NCBI GenBank assembly: GCA_023313575.1 | Contig: JAJTTP010000032.1 | Coordinates: 1 to 64,000, forward strand | DNA: 64,000 nt | From: Eutypella sp. D-1 | Taxonomy: Eukaryota; Ascomycota; Sordariomycetes; Xylariales; Diatrypaceae | Reading direction: 5' to 3' | Part shown: one piece after another, positions 32,895-44,550 of the stretch | How the letters are laid out: every line of letters begins with the position of its first letter | Numbering within the stretch: position 1 is the first letter of the stretch | Notes under the pieces: model-generated | Told to the model about the DNA's origin: nothing | The model's database searches: none | What the model saw: the letters and a program-made list of their open reading frames with translations, nothing else | Position numbers and translations under genes: made by a program

Positions 32895-35382
32895 GGTGGT
32901 AGGTTAGAGCCGCCAAGGATCCTAGGCTAAGTAGGCAATAATAAGGCAAGCAAGCAGACAGGCAGTAAGGCAGGCTCCAGGCTCCTCAATACGATGACAA
33001 CACAGCAGCAACAGCAACAACGACAGCAACGACAAGAACAAGAAGCACAGGTTAGGGCCGTAACAGCAAACAACGCGATATTGCAAAAGTGAGAAAGTAC
33101 TCGAGTACGGATGGAAATGAGTTCCAATAATAAGCAAATACAGCGTGCATGCTAGCCCAGAAGACAAGACTCCGTCACGCAACGATCGAGGAGAGAGCGG
33201 GGGGGTCTATGTGATAGATATGGGCGGTGATAGGTGTGATAGGCCGAGAGAGACTTGATAGTAAGGAGGGTAGTCAGAATAAGCGAAAGCTTCACTGAGT
33301 CATGCCCTCACAGCTCACGGCTCACAGGTCACAGCTCATAGGAGGCAGGAAGCAGGAAGCATATAATCAATGCAGCTGTTCAGGAGACCCAATATTCAGT
33401 GTAGCGTGCCGTGGGCTGGTGAGCGTACGGACACTGTACGACACACCGATAGATAGTGCACGGGATATTCGAAGAAGAGGATATTTAGGATAACGAATAA
33501 TGAGGTGGTAGGGTATTATCAAAAGGATAAACCACTACACACACGCACACACGCACACACAAAGATATGATATCTACATATGTAGGTATGTACGCAGAAT
33601 AGATAGTAAGGAGGCAGGGTGGTAGGGGAGGCAGGGGAGGTAGGTAGGTATGTACCTAAGTATGTGAACAACAGGCAAGTGGATATGGATATGGATATGG
33701 GGATATGGGACATATGGGACATGGGTATATTAACAAAGACAAAAGGTCTCGAGTATAGCAAGGAGGAGCATGAATGAATGCAGAATGCAGATGGTCTTGC
33801 CTGGCGCCTGAATGGATGTTTGCATGACCTACAAGGTACGCATCGGCACACACTAGTAATAGTAGCAACTACCTGGGCTTGCTGGGTTGCTGGGGCGGTT
33901 GCTTGGTTTGCTAGGTTTGCTGGGTAACATCGAGGAATGGAAAGAAAGGGAAGGCATAACCTACGAATAAATGAATCATAATAATGTTCATTATGGATAG
34001 GCGCGTGCGCATCAGAGGGTCAAGCAAGGGTGGGAGGGGGGTAGAAGCCAAGTAGCCCAGGGGGGCAGGCAATAAGGGCAGTTAAAAGGGAAGTAGTAGC
34101 ATGAAGATTTAGAAGGGTAGCAGCCTTAAGCCGAGTTCACCGGAGTCATCAGATGCGTCGTAGATGCGCTTGATACGGGAGTTTCGGGGTATGTAGTGCG
34201 GCAAGCGAACGGGTAAAGGTACCGGTACCGTTTACGTGGGGATAAGATGGGGATGGGGGGCCCTCATGGGGATAATGGGGGATAATGGGGGTTCGAGTTG
34301 CGTGGGCTGCGTGGTATTGGGTATGGTATGTGAATGCGGGTGCGTGGTTTACCGTAACAAGTAGAGATAGACCGACGGACCCGGTTGAATATTGAATAGG
34401 AGAGGTCGGGCAGGCCGGGGGGGGCTTTGAAGGGGGGGGCGCATGAGACCTCGCTAGAGACGTGGAAGATAGAGAAGAAAAGAAAATTCGATAACTAGCG
34501 CTATACTACTATCCGATCCGAACGGGACTTTTCTCGGGTAAGGCAACAAGAGATAGATAGTGAGAATATAGTGAGAATATAGTGAGATATAGTGAAGTAT
34601 AGTGAGAATAAAGAGCGACAAAAGAAGCGAAGAAGCGACAGACCGGCGCTGGAGGGAAGCTCCCGGTTGGTAGCGGGCAAACGGGCACGACCATGACTCC
34701 CGGACTCCCGGACCCTGCCCTACCTGCTTAGGTACAGAGGTGGACTGCTGACTGGTCTTCAGGGCTGTCTGGTGGTCGGTCTGCTTGCGCTTAATGAATG
34801 GGCTGATGAGCTGATGGGATGGGGCTGGTAGACCGGTGGTGAATTTGAGTGAATTTGATGGTCGTGAAGCTTAAACTTCCTGACTTGCCGGTTTGGTATT
34901 CTGGTATTCGGTTCCAATCCTCACCTCAATTCCCTCGACTCAAACCTCGATCTACACTCGACTCAAAACGAAATTCAACTCACCGGATTCTGTTTTGTCG
35001 ATAGCGGAATGCGGAATGGGAGCGCTCTCGGTCTCACACGACTCAGGTCGGTTCGTTACCCGATCCGTCCGTTCATACAATGTCTTGTATCGCAAATTCC
35101 CAACTTCCTAAATGTACCGAATAATAATAATGATAATAATACGGAGTACTAGGTAGGTGATAAGCTTCTACTTCGAGCTATGTCCCAGAATGTCTTGGAT
35201 GTGCATGCGTATCCGTAGTAGTATGTAAATATGCTGTCAATGCCATGCTGCCATGTTGGTAACTAGGTATGTAAGGATACACACTACACTATCCAGACTA
35301 TCTATGCAAGAATGGTGGGTAAAGTGGGAAGATCTGACAGGGAAATGATAGGATAATAGTCAAATAGTTTACCTTGTCAACT

Positions 35383-35384
35383 TG

Positions 35385-35434
<50 letters not shown>

Positions 35435-35458
35435 TGCCTGTCTGTCTGTCTGTCTGTC
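35383..35458 (+). repeat. (TGCC)n / (TGTC)n tetranucleotide microsatellite
   Basis: About twelve uninterrupted TGCC units grade into TGTC units over 76 bp, followed by more CTGT-rich sequence to about 35510. It sits in the gene-free spacer, so its length is probably free to vary. Confidence 0.9.
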
Positions 35459-37395
35459 AAGTCTGTGTGTCTGCTGTCTGCTGTATGCTGTCCGCTGTCC
35501 GTCTTGTCTGTCGGTTCTGTTTGCGTCGACTGGAATTCAAACGAGAAACCAACAACAAGAAGGGAAGTACTTTACGAAACGAGAAAATGGAATTACATAA
35601 CTCGCATCTCCCCCCAATATGGCCTTTGCCCTTATATCCCGGACGATCCCGGTCTAGTGGGCTATAGCATGTGGAGATAATGGAGGGTAGGTGGATGGTT
35701 GGATGAGCGGATGACGGATGATGGATGACGAGACTTTGCAGAACTGCAGGCGGCTGGTGTACATAGGCTAGCAGGCTGGCTGGGCTGGCCGCCTTTATTA
35801 CTTGTCTTGGCCTGGATAGTTATCAAGATTCTGCTGAATTGCATTTAGGATAATGATGACGATGACCATAATCCATCTATGAGTGAATGCGAATGTATGT
35901 GTGGTCTGTTACGAAAGATGGACTGCGATTGACAGGCAATGTAGACAGCTGGAGAGTATAGGTAGATTGTATTATGTAGAAGGCATCGTGTACTCTGTAC
36001 TCCGCCCTAAGCCCTCCTAAGCCCCCCGTGATTTCCAATGTTCATGCGCTTCGGTAGATGCAAGTGGATACTACATAGTATTGCATACGTACCTAAAATA
36101 TTACTGGGGCTAGTGGGTTGTAGTGGGTAGGCGAGGTCGGGTACATCATGCCTATACTTAGTGGCCCGGGGGCTTCTTAGCAATTGGCTGCTTTTATGTA
36201 CCTACATACCTAGGTACCTACTTAGGTACTAATCATCAGTAGAGCTAGAAGAAGATATTTCAAATGATGGTTTTAAATATGACTGCATACAACTACCAGA
36301 TCGGTAACCCTACCAGGCTCTATGTAAGGTGAAAACTCTTCTCAGTCCAAGCACATAGTATACAAGTACGGCTACACGATTCCGCGCCCGAGGAGTTGCT
36401 TACTGGCACGCAACTAAGGTGCCTGTACTAGGCAGGTAGAGCCAGATCTAGGTGATCTAGTTACTACTTATACTATATAAGTAAGTATGACGTATTCACA
36501 CAGATAGGAGTGGATGAGTTTAGCATGGGGAGCCCTGTAGAGGTTCTTCTAGCTTGGCGGCCCAGCAGGCGGCTTTGTTATCCGTGATGTCCTCTCCTGC
36601 TAGCTCGGATATACATATGACCGTTGGTGTGCCGCCCTATGAGGCGCAGATGGCCTTTTCTCTCTACCTCATGAGTTCTGCACCATACATATACCGTGGC
36701 AGGCAGCAGGCCATCCCCCGTTGTCAGCAGTTACTGTGAGGTTGTACTAAGTAAGCAGTCTCCGGACCATAACGCCCTGGGCGCCTAGCACACCAGACAA
36801 CGTCCATTGCGTAATGCATGGCTAGTTACGGCAACTTTTTGAGACCAGGATGAAAGCAGAGCCAGAGGGCAGCCCAAAACCCAGCGTACATACTGCACAT
36901 ACCTAGTTAAGGCCATGCCCAAAGCAGAAAAAGAGTAACTGAGGGGTCGGATGGAGGAGGAGGAATTTGAGTTTCCTGTCAACGGCAGCGGCACGGCACA
37001 GACGTCTTTCCAGGCCAATCAGCGATCGAGGACACGAGATCAGAAGAAGATCCCCCGCCACATCTTATTCACTTGGCAAAACTTGGGAAGGCTTGGGAGA
37101 TGGCGGACAGGGGGATGCGCAGGCTGGGCAGGTAAGTGAGTTGGTGAGTGACAGAGTGGGGTCATAACAGTAACCCTGGTAACACATCTGAATAGAAGGG
37201 AGGAAAAAATTCGTAGCGATGTGCATTCCTGTTGGCCAAGGGCAAAAAGGCTAGCTAGCATAAGGTTATCAATTGTCTACCGTAATGGCTGACTTATTAG
37301 GCAGACTTAGCAAGATCGGACTGTGTTTTTGAGGTATGTACGGGCAGTCACGGGATCAACCCTGGAATGTGGTAGGTAGAACTCCAGCGATCTAT

Positions 37396-37418
37396 AGCAG
37401 TCTACTAAGTAGACTGCT
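37396..37418. repeat. Perfect 23-bp palindrome
   Basis: AGCAGTCTACT (37396-37406), one central A, then AGTAGACTGCT (37408-37418) form 11-bp perfect arms. It could be a dimer binding site or a hairpin; no coding context explains it. Confidence 0.6.
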
Positions 37419-38723
37419 CCAGTTTTAGTCTGTGAAAGAAAGGGGCGGTGTGATGATAGCCTGACAACATATCAATAGTCCAAGAAGTCTTTTTGGGTTA
37501 ATTCTTTTTTTCCCCTTCCTGAGATCTTGCGCCAAGTTGTGTCAGTTGTGTGCATCCTACCCGAGTCAGAACCACGTAGGTGGGTTTGCAAGTTGTGTGG
37601 GGAAGCCGTCTAGACCTTCGGGGCGGTGAAACAGACATTCGACATCAACATCAATATCAATATCGAAACAATTCTACCTAATAGAAGAATAGGGGGCTTC
37701 ATTCTGGAAGTAGTTCGTGGGCTTGCTCATAGCTGGAATAAGTTATGGTAGTTGCTTACGGAGTGACGTATACGCAAGCGCAAGCGCAAAAGAATTCTCC
37801 GAAGCCCCAAACTACCTGGTAGCTTCTTACATAGGTTCATGATTTCAGAGCCCTAGTGAGATCCCGTGGCCAGCGATCGAGCGATGTACGTACACATCGG
37901 GGTGCCGAGCGCGAGCAGCATCGGGATGCCGAGAGCGAGCCAGCAGCATGCATGTGAAGAGGGACTAAGAGAGCCAGAAGAAAAAGAAAGAAGCAATTAG
38001 TATCAGCCCCATCAGCTCATGTGCCCTACCCGTCAATGCCAAAAAAAAAAAAGTAGAAAGACCTGAGGATTCGTGAAAATCCTTCCGGAGATCCGCAAAA
38101 ACATCGGGAATTAGCTAACAACTTTTCCTTACTATTACATTTTGGGAGCGCCACATGACAAGAGAGAGTTTGACGGGGGCTCAAAAAAAAGAGGCTACAT
38201 ACGCGGCACACTAATAATTGACAAATCGAGACACAGTGGACTAACCAGAAGCCGCGGAACCTACTGGGTCCGGAGACGGCGGAAAACTTTTTTTTTCTCT
38301 TTCCACGGAAAGGCTCAGACGGCGAAGCCGGAAAAAGAAAAGGGAACGAAGCGGTATCGGGTAGCAGCGGCGGGCGGCGCAGTGATCGTACGTGTGGGCT
38401 GTGCCCCGGAAAGGTCCGTCGAGCTGGAAGGCATTGGTCATGAAGCTATCCTATAGAGAGTGGAGACGACGCTTTTTAACTACCTATGTATTACTACACT
38501 TACGTATACGTCATTCTTCGTTATTGTGAGACCTAGTAGTATGTCTACTTCAAGGAAACCACTGTGCGCTTACATACCAACGGGCGAATTGACGATGCTG
38601 GAGTAATCATGTATCTCGTGTATGTATTGCCCGTGCTCCCTAACACTAAATGACTATGTGAACATCGCTTTATGAACTATGTAGAATGACTAACACAAAC
38701 CCCCCTAAAGGGTGCCTAGCTGC

Positions 38724-40385
38724 CTAGACGCCTGATGGCCCGTGATCCGTGGCTTCCTTCTTGCGCCAGGTTTTCACGAGGAACGCGACACAGAGGGCGA
38801 CGCCGAGCGCGGCGAGACCGATACCCAAATACATAGCGCCCCTGTACCCCCTCAAGATGTCTACATCGTTCAGCCCGCCGCGGTTGACGTTCATCTCGAC
38901 CGTGCCGGCGAAGCCGATGGCGAGGGAGATGCTGTAGTTGACGACGGTGTTGACGAGGCTGGCGGCGATGCCCTGGTGACGCCGGGGCACGGCGTCGGAT
39001 AGGATCAGCGTGCCGGCCGGGAAGCTCATGTCCATGCCGAACGGGGTGACGATCATAGTCACGAACGTCTGCGCCCAGTAGATCTGTTCGACGGGCATGG
39101 TGGCGATGAGGATGATGCCGGTCATGAAGGCGAGCAGCGCTAAGAGCATGACCAGAGGTGGTCCCATGCGATGCATCAGAGCTCCCGTGAGGATAGCCGC
39201 TATCGCGCCGGATACCACCACGGGAGAGGCGTGGGCCGTGGCCAGGAGTGGGGGTTCGTGGCGGAGAATCAGCATGATCTGCCAGACGTAGTAGAACCAG
39301 ACGCCGAAGCAACCCCAGCCGCAGGCGACGGCACCCAGCGTGAAGGCGACGTCCGAGGTGAGCGCCGCGAAGGGGATCAGGGGATGCGTCGCATAGTGGA
39401 TCTCGATGATGAAGAAGGCAACCAGGAACAAGGCGCCAAGAATTAGCATAATGTAGACGTACGGCTGGGACCAGCCCACGAGAGGCGCCTGGTTCCACGC
39501 AAGGTTGACGAGGACGAGTCCGGCCACACCTGTCAAGGTGCCCGGCAGGTCGAGTTCCACGAGGATGAGCTGCTTGAGACTATTGGACCTCTCATACCGG
39601 TGGCTCTCGGGTCGGGGCGGGATGACGAACCAACCAATCACCACCACGGCGGCGAGGACGATGGAGAAGGTCCAAAAGGCCCACGGCCACCACGCAAGAG
39701 CGAACAGCGACGAGAACACGGTTCCTAGGATCGATCCGCCGGGGGCCGTCGCCCCAAAGATGGCAAAAACCATTGCCTTACGTCTCCCTGGAGGGTAGGT
39801 AGAGCCGAGGATGGCGAGGCCGTTCGGCAGGACCATCGCGGGCCCGATACCTTGGAGGACCCGCGCGAATATGAAAAGGACGTCGTTAGAGTAGACGGCC
39901 AGTCCGGCGACCATGCTCCACAGCGAGAACCATGCCATGCCGATGAGGTAGATGGTCTTGTAGCCGAAGACATCGCCCAGCCGGCCGGAGAAAAGAATAA
40001 ATGTGCCCACTGTCAAACTGTACCCGGCGATGAACCAGCTGACCTCGCCAGATGTGCCGGCTCCGAACGACTCCCCTATCACGTAGGAAGTGCTAATAAC
40101 TTGCCCGAGAGCAGCCTCTATGAGTCGTTAGTAACCTGGTCAGGGCGAATATCGACCGGGGAATATCTCTGGGCACATACGGGTAAACAGCTGCGCGAGG
40201 CATATTACTGCGACAAACACGATCTCGCGTGGTAGGGAAAAGGTATCCGCGACGGACGTATTGGTCTCCGTCTTGGTGATATTATGTCTTCCGCTCGACT
40301 GGTCGGTGTCGACGGCGGTGTCGCTCTCCTTCTCACTGTGGACCTGTAGTGCCGCAGGTCGCTGGCCTCGGAGTTCGCCTGACAT
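38724..40385 (-). CDS. MFS transporter, drug:H+ antiporter type
   Basis: Exons are 40385-40181 and 40117-38724 (532 aa); gtatgt...catag joins LFTQAALGQ. A hydrophilic N-terminus of about 48 residues precedes 12-14 predicted membrane spans. MFS motifs are present: GRLGDVFGYK in the loop after span 2 (motif A), a FARVLQGIGPAMVLPNGLAI segment (motif B area) and FGATAPGGSILGTV (motif C-like, antiporter family). The sequence resembles 14-span fungal exporters related to aminotriazole-resistance proteins. It probably exports small toxic or secondary compounds across the plasma membrane by proton exchange. It lies 22 kb from the tailoring genes with housekeeping genes between, so a link with them is not supported. 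Confidence 0.93.
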
Positions 40386-42336
40386 CGTATAGGTTGCGAA
40401 GCTTGTTTACTCCTTGCGCTTTAAGACTCCGAGGCATAGGTGCTAACGGTGTTGTTGCTTTTATAAATTACCATGAATATAGCCCGGCTGTGCGGGCGAG
40501 GACTCTCTTCTTCCTACAAGAGCTTACAGAGTCTTGGCGGCGTTATATCATTCATTCGTCGGTTTTGTCTGCGTTATCACATCTCGGATTCCATACTCGC
40601 GAGTTATCTAAATCCGAAGGCAATGCTAGGTAGGCGGCAAAGGCGAACCAGAAGCACACATAAAAAAAAAAACAACTTACGCATTACTTACATAATTATC
40701 TCTAATGCTTATACATACATATAGTTAAGGGGCAATGCTCTCCTTCTAACTAGAAACTTGCAAGTGCGATAGAGTATCTAGACTGCTAGAGTATTGAGTG
40801 TGCAAAAGTCATGCCACTCAGAGGCTCCGGATGCGGAAGCCAGGTTATGACGTTGACCCACACAAAGTCGGCGGCGTTGATTCCGATTAGGCCGACAGCA
40901 CCGGAGTAAAGTTCTATGAAGGGTTCGGAAATCCGATACTCTGGGTCTTCCAGCTGCAAATAAGATAAATAGCTGGGGCCTAAATAGCTACCTACCTGGT
41001 GCCTGCTAAGATAACTCGGACCCAGCAGATCGGTAGTCCCCCCGTTGCACATAGAAAATTTGCTGCGAGATGACTTCCGCCACGTGCCCTTGCTTGCTTG
41101 GAAATCCACCTTCAGCACTATCCAGCAACCCAGGTATAAATATCTACCGACAGGTAGGCAGGTTGATAGGTAGTTGTTAGGCTCGGCGCGAAACTCGGAC
41201 ATGCGAAGTATGAGGCCATATACATTGATCTCATCCCATCCTTGCCTTATATGGCCATTCAATAGGTTCATCCAGGGACCAACCGAGTAACTATAAGTGA
41301 TCAGTTCTGAGGTTCATTTTCATGGTTCTTACTAAGGGATGGGATGAGAGTCATGGATAACTCATCCATACGCTGCTTCCTGGTGTCTAACCTCGTCCAA
41401 AGTGCGTCATGTATTACTCAGGCTTGTCTTTGAGCACCTTGGTAAGCGAAGCCACAGCTTAACGACGTTACATCAACCCCTATGCAAACTTGGACCTTAT
41501 CTATCACCCAGGCCACCAACCTAGCCAGCTATCTTAACTAACATTACACCTACGCGAATCCACCGTAGCGAATTTTCACTTAGATGACAGGATGGCGAGC
41601 ACGGTTACACGATAGTAGTACAGATATGGTGAACAGTTGGGGGAATTGATCATCCAAAAGCTACCTAGGTAGCTAGCACCGAGCTACTAACTACCCCCTT
41701 TTTTTTCTTTTCAATATCAGAAAGAAAAAAGTATCCCTGCCAATCTGTTGAAATAGGGGGACGTGCCCGTACAATGTGTAACAATGGCGAGTGTACCACG
41801 CACCACACACATACCACATACTACGTAGGACCAACCAGTTTGAATACAGGTTCTGAGGGAGTCACTACTTAGGTATCTAGACAAAAGATAACTCCCTAGT
41901 TACCACCTGATGTCGCCCAACACGGATGGATGGAACATGGTCCGACATGGGCCGCAGCACGGACGGACGTGTAAAGCGCGTACCCGTGAAACTGCAGCGA
42001 GGCGGCCGTTCGTCCCACGATCCCGATCATCTCATCTCCGATCCGCCCTTCCTTTCCCTTCCCTTCGCAAAATGCTGTTTGTTTTTTTTTTCTTCCTTCC
42101 CTTTTGATCGGGAGTGGCCGTGTACCACCACCATACAGAACCTACGCTGGCAACCTACCTATCTCCCTACCTAGTACGCCGTGGCTCAGGTTGTCTGAGA
42201 TCACCACTTCCGCCCCTCGTGGTACGGTTTCATGCAGATTGCTGGCTGTTTTGCTGCTCATCCCTTCGAGTTGCTACTTCCCACTCCCCCCTCCTTCTCC
42301 CATAGACAGATAGATAGGATAGCCGTTGGCGACGAA

Positions 42337-42363
42337 AGAGAGAGAGAGAGAGAGAGAGAGAGA
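42337..42363 (+). repeat. (GA)n microsatellite
   Basis: About 13 uninterrupted AG dinucleotides in the MFS/SnoaL-like spacer. Confidence 0.9.
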
Positions 42364-43453
42364 TCCCTACCCAATCCCAGCCCACGGCCCCATCGATCCG
42401 TAGCCCCGGCCCCTGGTGCACCGGCGACGTAGGCTTTCCCGGGCCGGCGGGGCGTGGCATTGGCAATTGGGAAATGGCCTCAGGACCCGTCTCTGCGGTC
42501 CAACCGGATAGAATAAGATAGTCTGTGAAGCTCGGGCGGACGAGCGGGGATGCGGGCAACAGCAATAGATCACGACAGTGGTGTGATGGAAGGAGGGGGT
42601 GGGGGAGGACGGGTGCGAGGCGACACGCGGAGACCTCGACCGACGGCTTGCTCGCATCCCACGCGTACAGCGTGAACGCCCCTTCCCCCAACCTAGGGAA
42701 CCTCGAGACACACAAGCGCACCCGGCCGGTTAGCTTTTTTCATCTATCTTTTCCCTCCCTTTTCCCTCTTTTGCCGGGAGGGGAGGAGACCGTTGAGCAA
42801 GGCGAGGAGAGACATGCAGAGAGAGAGGCGTTCTGTAACTCCCCAGGGAGGAAACGTGGGCGTGGTGGCGCCTTGTGCGAGATAAATAAACTCCACCGCG
42901 ACCGCCCACGAACGAGACGAGAGAGATCTGAGGGCCGGCGCCCGCCACCCCCCCCCCCCCTCCCTTCCCTCCCCCTGAAAAAACGGCTCGCGTAAAACGA
43001 GGACGGGATTAGGCGTCAGGATGCTTTTACCCCCCCTCCCCCCTTAGTGGGTCGCGGTCGAGGATGCTTGCGTCAACCACGTCAATGGTTTGTCGAGGCG
43101 AGGCAAGGAGGCACTTCCGCAAGATCGAACGTTTGAGGTCGAATGGCCTGACCATTGGTTGGCACTTCTTTTCCTTTACTAGCAACTCTACCTTACCTAC
43201 CACTACGGACGGTATCACTTATACGACTGGACATTTACATACATGTCATACACGACTAGGGAGGGAGGGGACCCTAAACGGCCAGGCGATGAAACAGACC
43301 GCCATAACTGAGGGATGTGACTTGTCAGGTCTTTGCGATAAGTTCCTTGGGCTGGCGCCATATTGTCGGGAAATAGGGGATGGCCATAGCGTTGTCCTCG
43401 AACAGAAGAAGAAGAAGAAGGGATCTATATAAGGGGGGTCCTCACGGAGCCAG

Positions 43454-43482
43454 GAAAAGAAGAAGAAGAAGAAGAAGAAGAA
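43454..43482 (+). repeat. (GAA)n run in 5' leader
   Basis: About nine GAA/AAG triplets lie 80-107 bp upstream of the SnoaL-like start at 43561; a shorter GAAGAA run is at about 43403-43416. Purine-rich leader; no coding role. Confidence 0.85.
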
Positions 43483-43560
43483 AGGATAACCGCCATTCCT
43501 TAGGCATACCTACCCGTTATACCTCTCTTCAGACAACCAGCCCGAACGAAACATATAAAC

Positions 43561-44550
43561 ATGACGTCCCCGAGAGATCCGCAGGACAAAGTCTACTCGC
43601 ACGTGCGCGGTAGCCAGGCCGACCTGCTGGACCGGTTCGCCGTGTCGGAGCTCTGCAAAGGGTGGCCAGTCTACCGGGATGCATCGGAGTGGAAGAACTT
43701 CGCGTCGCTGTTCTGCGAGGACGCTTACGTGTGGACGAGTAAGTAGAGAATGAACCACCCCATCCCCCCCTCGGTCAAGTTAAGAAGAAGAAGTTAAGGG
43801 GCTAACATGCGCCCTCTCTCTCTCCCCCCTTCCGCGACAGCCTGGAGTAAATGCCTGCCGTTCGACGTGTTCATCGAGAAGTCGAAGATCGGCAAGGCGG
43901 CGGGCGACTTCATCATGCACCGGGAATGCGGGACGCTAGTGGAGCTGAACGCGGCGGCGGGACGGGCCGTGGGCAAGATGAAGGCGACGATCACGCAGCG
44001 GTTCAGTTTTCCTTCAGCCTCCGGCAGCGGAGGAGGAGGCGCGCCCTCCTCCTCATACGAGCCAGTGCAGTTCGACGTGGACTGCGACTGTCGATTCCAC
44101 TTCTTCTGCCTCAAGGACGGCAGCGGGGAGTGGAGGGTCAAGTACGTGAAGCTGATCTACGAGAAGGACAAGGTGGTTCCGGTAGACGGGACGCGGGCGC
44201 CGGCGTTCCGGAAGGAGGTCCTGGACCTGTATCCGGAGGGGTACAAGTACCTGGGCGCGGCGCAGCGGATGCTGGGACACGGGATCGACGACGCGCTGCC
44301 CACGCCGCACGACCACGCGCTGTGGCTGGATCTCTACGAGAAGATGGAGCAGTGGCTCGACGGCCGGCCGGACGTCGACCTCTTGAGTGTTGGGTCCCAG
44401 GTGAACGGGAAGAACGGCGGTAACGGCGCCCGTAACGGACACCACCACCACCACCACCACCTCGCAGCGGAAGGACAAGAGCGCGACTACGGGAGCAATG
44501 GGGCGGTCGGGAATGGGCTGAAGCAGCCTAAGTCGGAATACGTGGGTTGA
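43561..44550 (+). CDS. SnoaL-like domain protein with poly-His tail
   Basis: Exons are 43561-43738 and 43841-44550 (295 aa); gtaagt...gacag joins VWTTWSKCLPFD. The N-terminal 190 residues form a SnoaL-like/NTF2 fold: a DLLDRFAVSELCKGWPVYRD helix (the RxxIxxLxxxYxxxxD-type opening of scytalone-dehydratase-like and SnoaL_4 proteins), FASLFCEDAYVWTT, GKAAGDFIMHRECGTLVELN, RVGKMKATITQRF-like strands and DCDCRFHFFCLKDGSGEWRV. The tail is low complexity with seven His in a row (260-266). Relatives are small dehydratases, hydroxylases or isomerases of unknown substrate. It is probably cytosolic. It stands alone between unrelated genes. Confidence 0.85.

Larger units (their letters stand above)
32895..38723. 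other. 5.8-kb gene-free spacer rich in simple repeats
   Basis: No ORF in this long spacer resembles a protein. It should include the arrestin promoter (right of 32894) and the MFS 3' UTR (left of 38724). Between them are microsatellites, GATATG-type runs (33685-33712), a CTGC array (35383-35458), a perfect palindrome (37396-37418) and TAGGTA motifs. It may hold unannotated noncoding RNAs or an eroded element. Confidence 0.45.
40386..43560. other. 3.2-kb spacer between divergent MFS and SnoaL-like genes
   Basis: No supported gene. It holds both promoters; a (GA)n run at 42337-42363, a C run at about 42950-42961 and a GAA run at 43454-43482 are the visible features. The 161-codon frame at 40786-41271 resembles no family and was not called. 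Confidence 0.45.

Noticed and set aside
35374..35667. Plus-strand frame coding Cys-Leu-Pro-Ala repeats
   Set aside because: Translation of the TGCC microsatellite; not a protein gene.
40786..41271. 161-codon minus-strand frame left of the SnoaL-like spacer
   Set aside because: No family motif, irregular composition and no neighbouring splice pattern; probably chance.
42230..42721. 163-codon minus-strand frame over the GA repeat
   Set aside because: Reads through a microsatellite (Ser-Leu repeats) and lacks any family resemblance.
38724..44550. Second metabolite cluster made of the MFS exporter and SnoaL-like gene
   Set aside because: Only two genes, separated by 3.2 kb of spacer, with housekeeping genes on both sides; no support beyond proximity.
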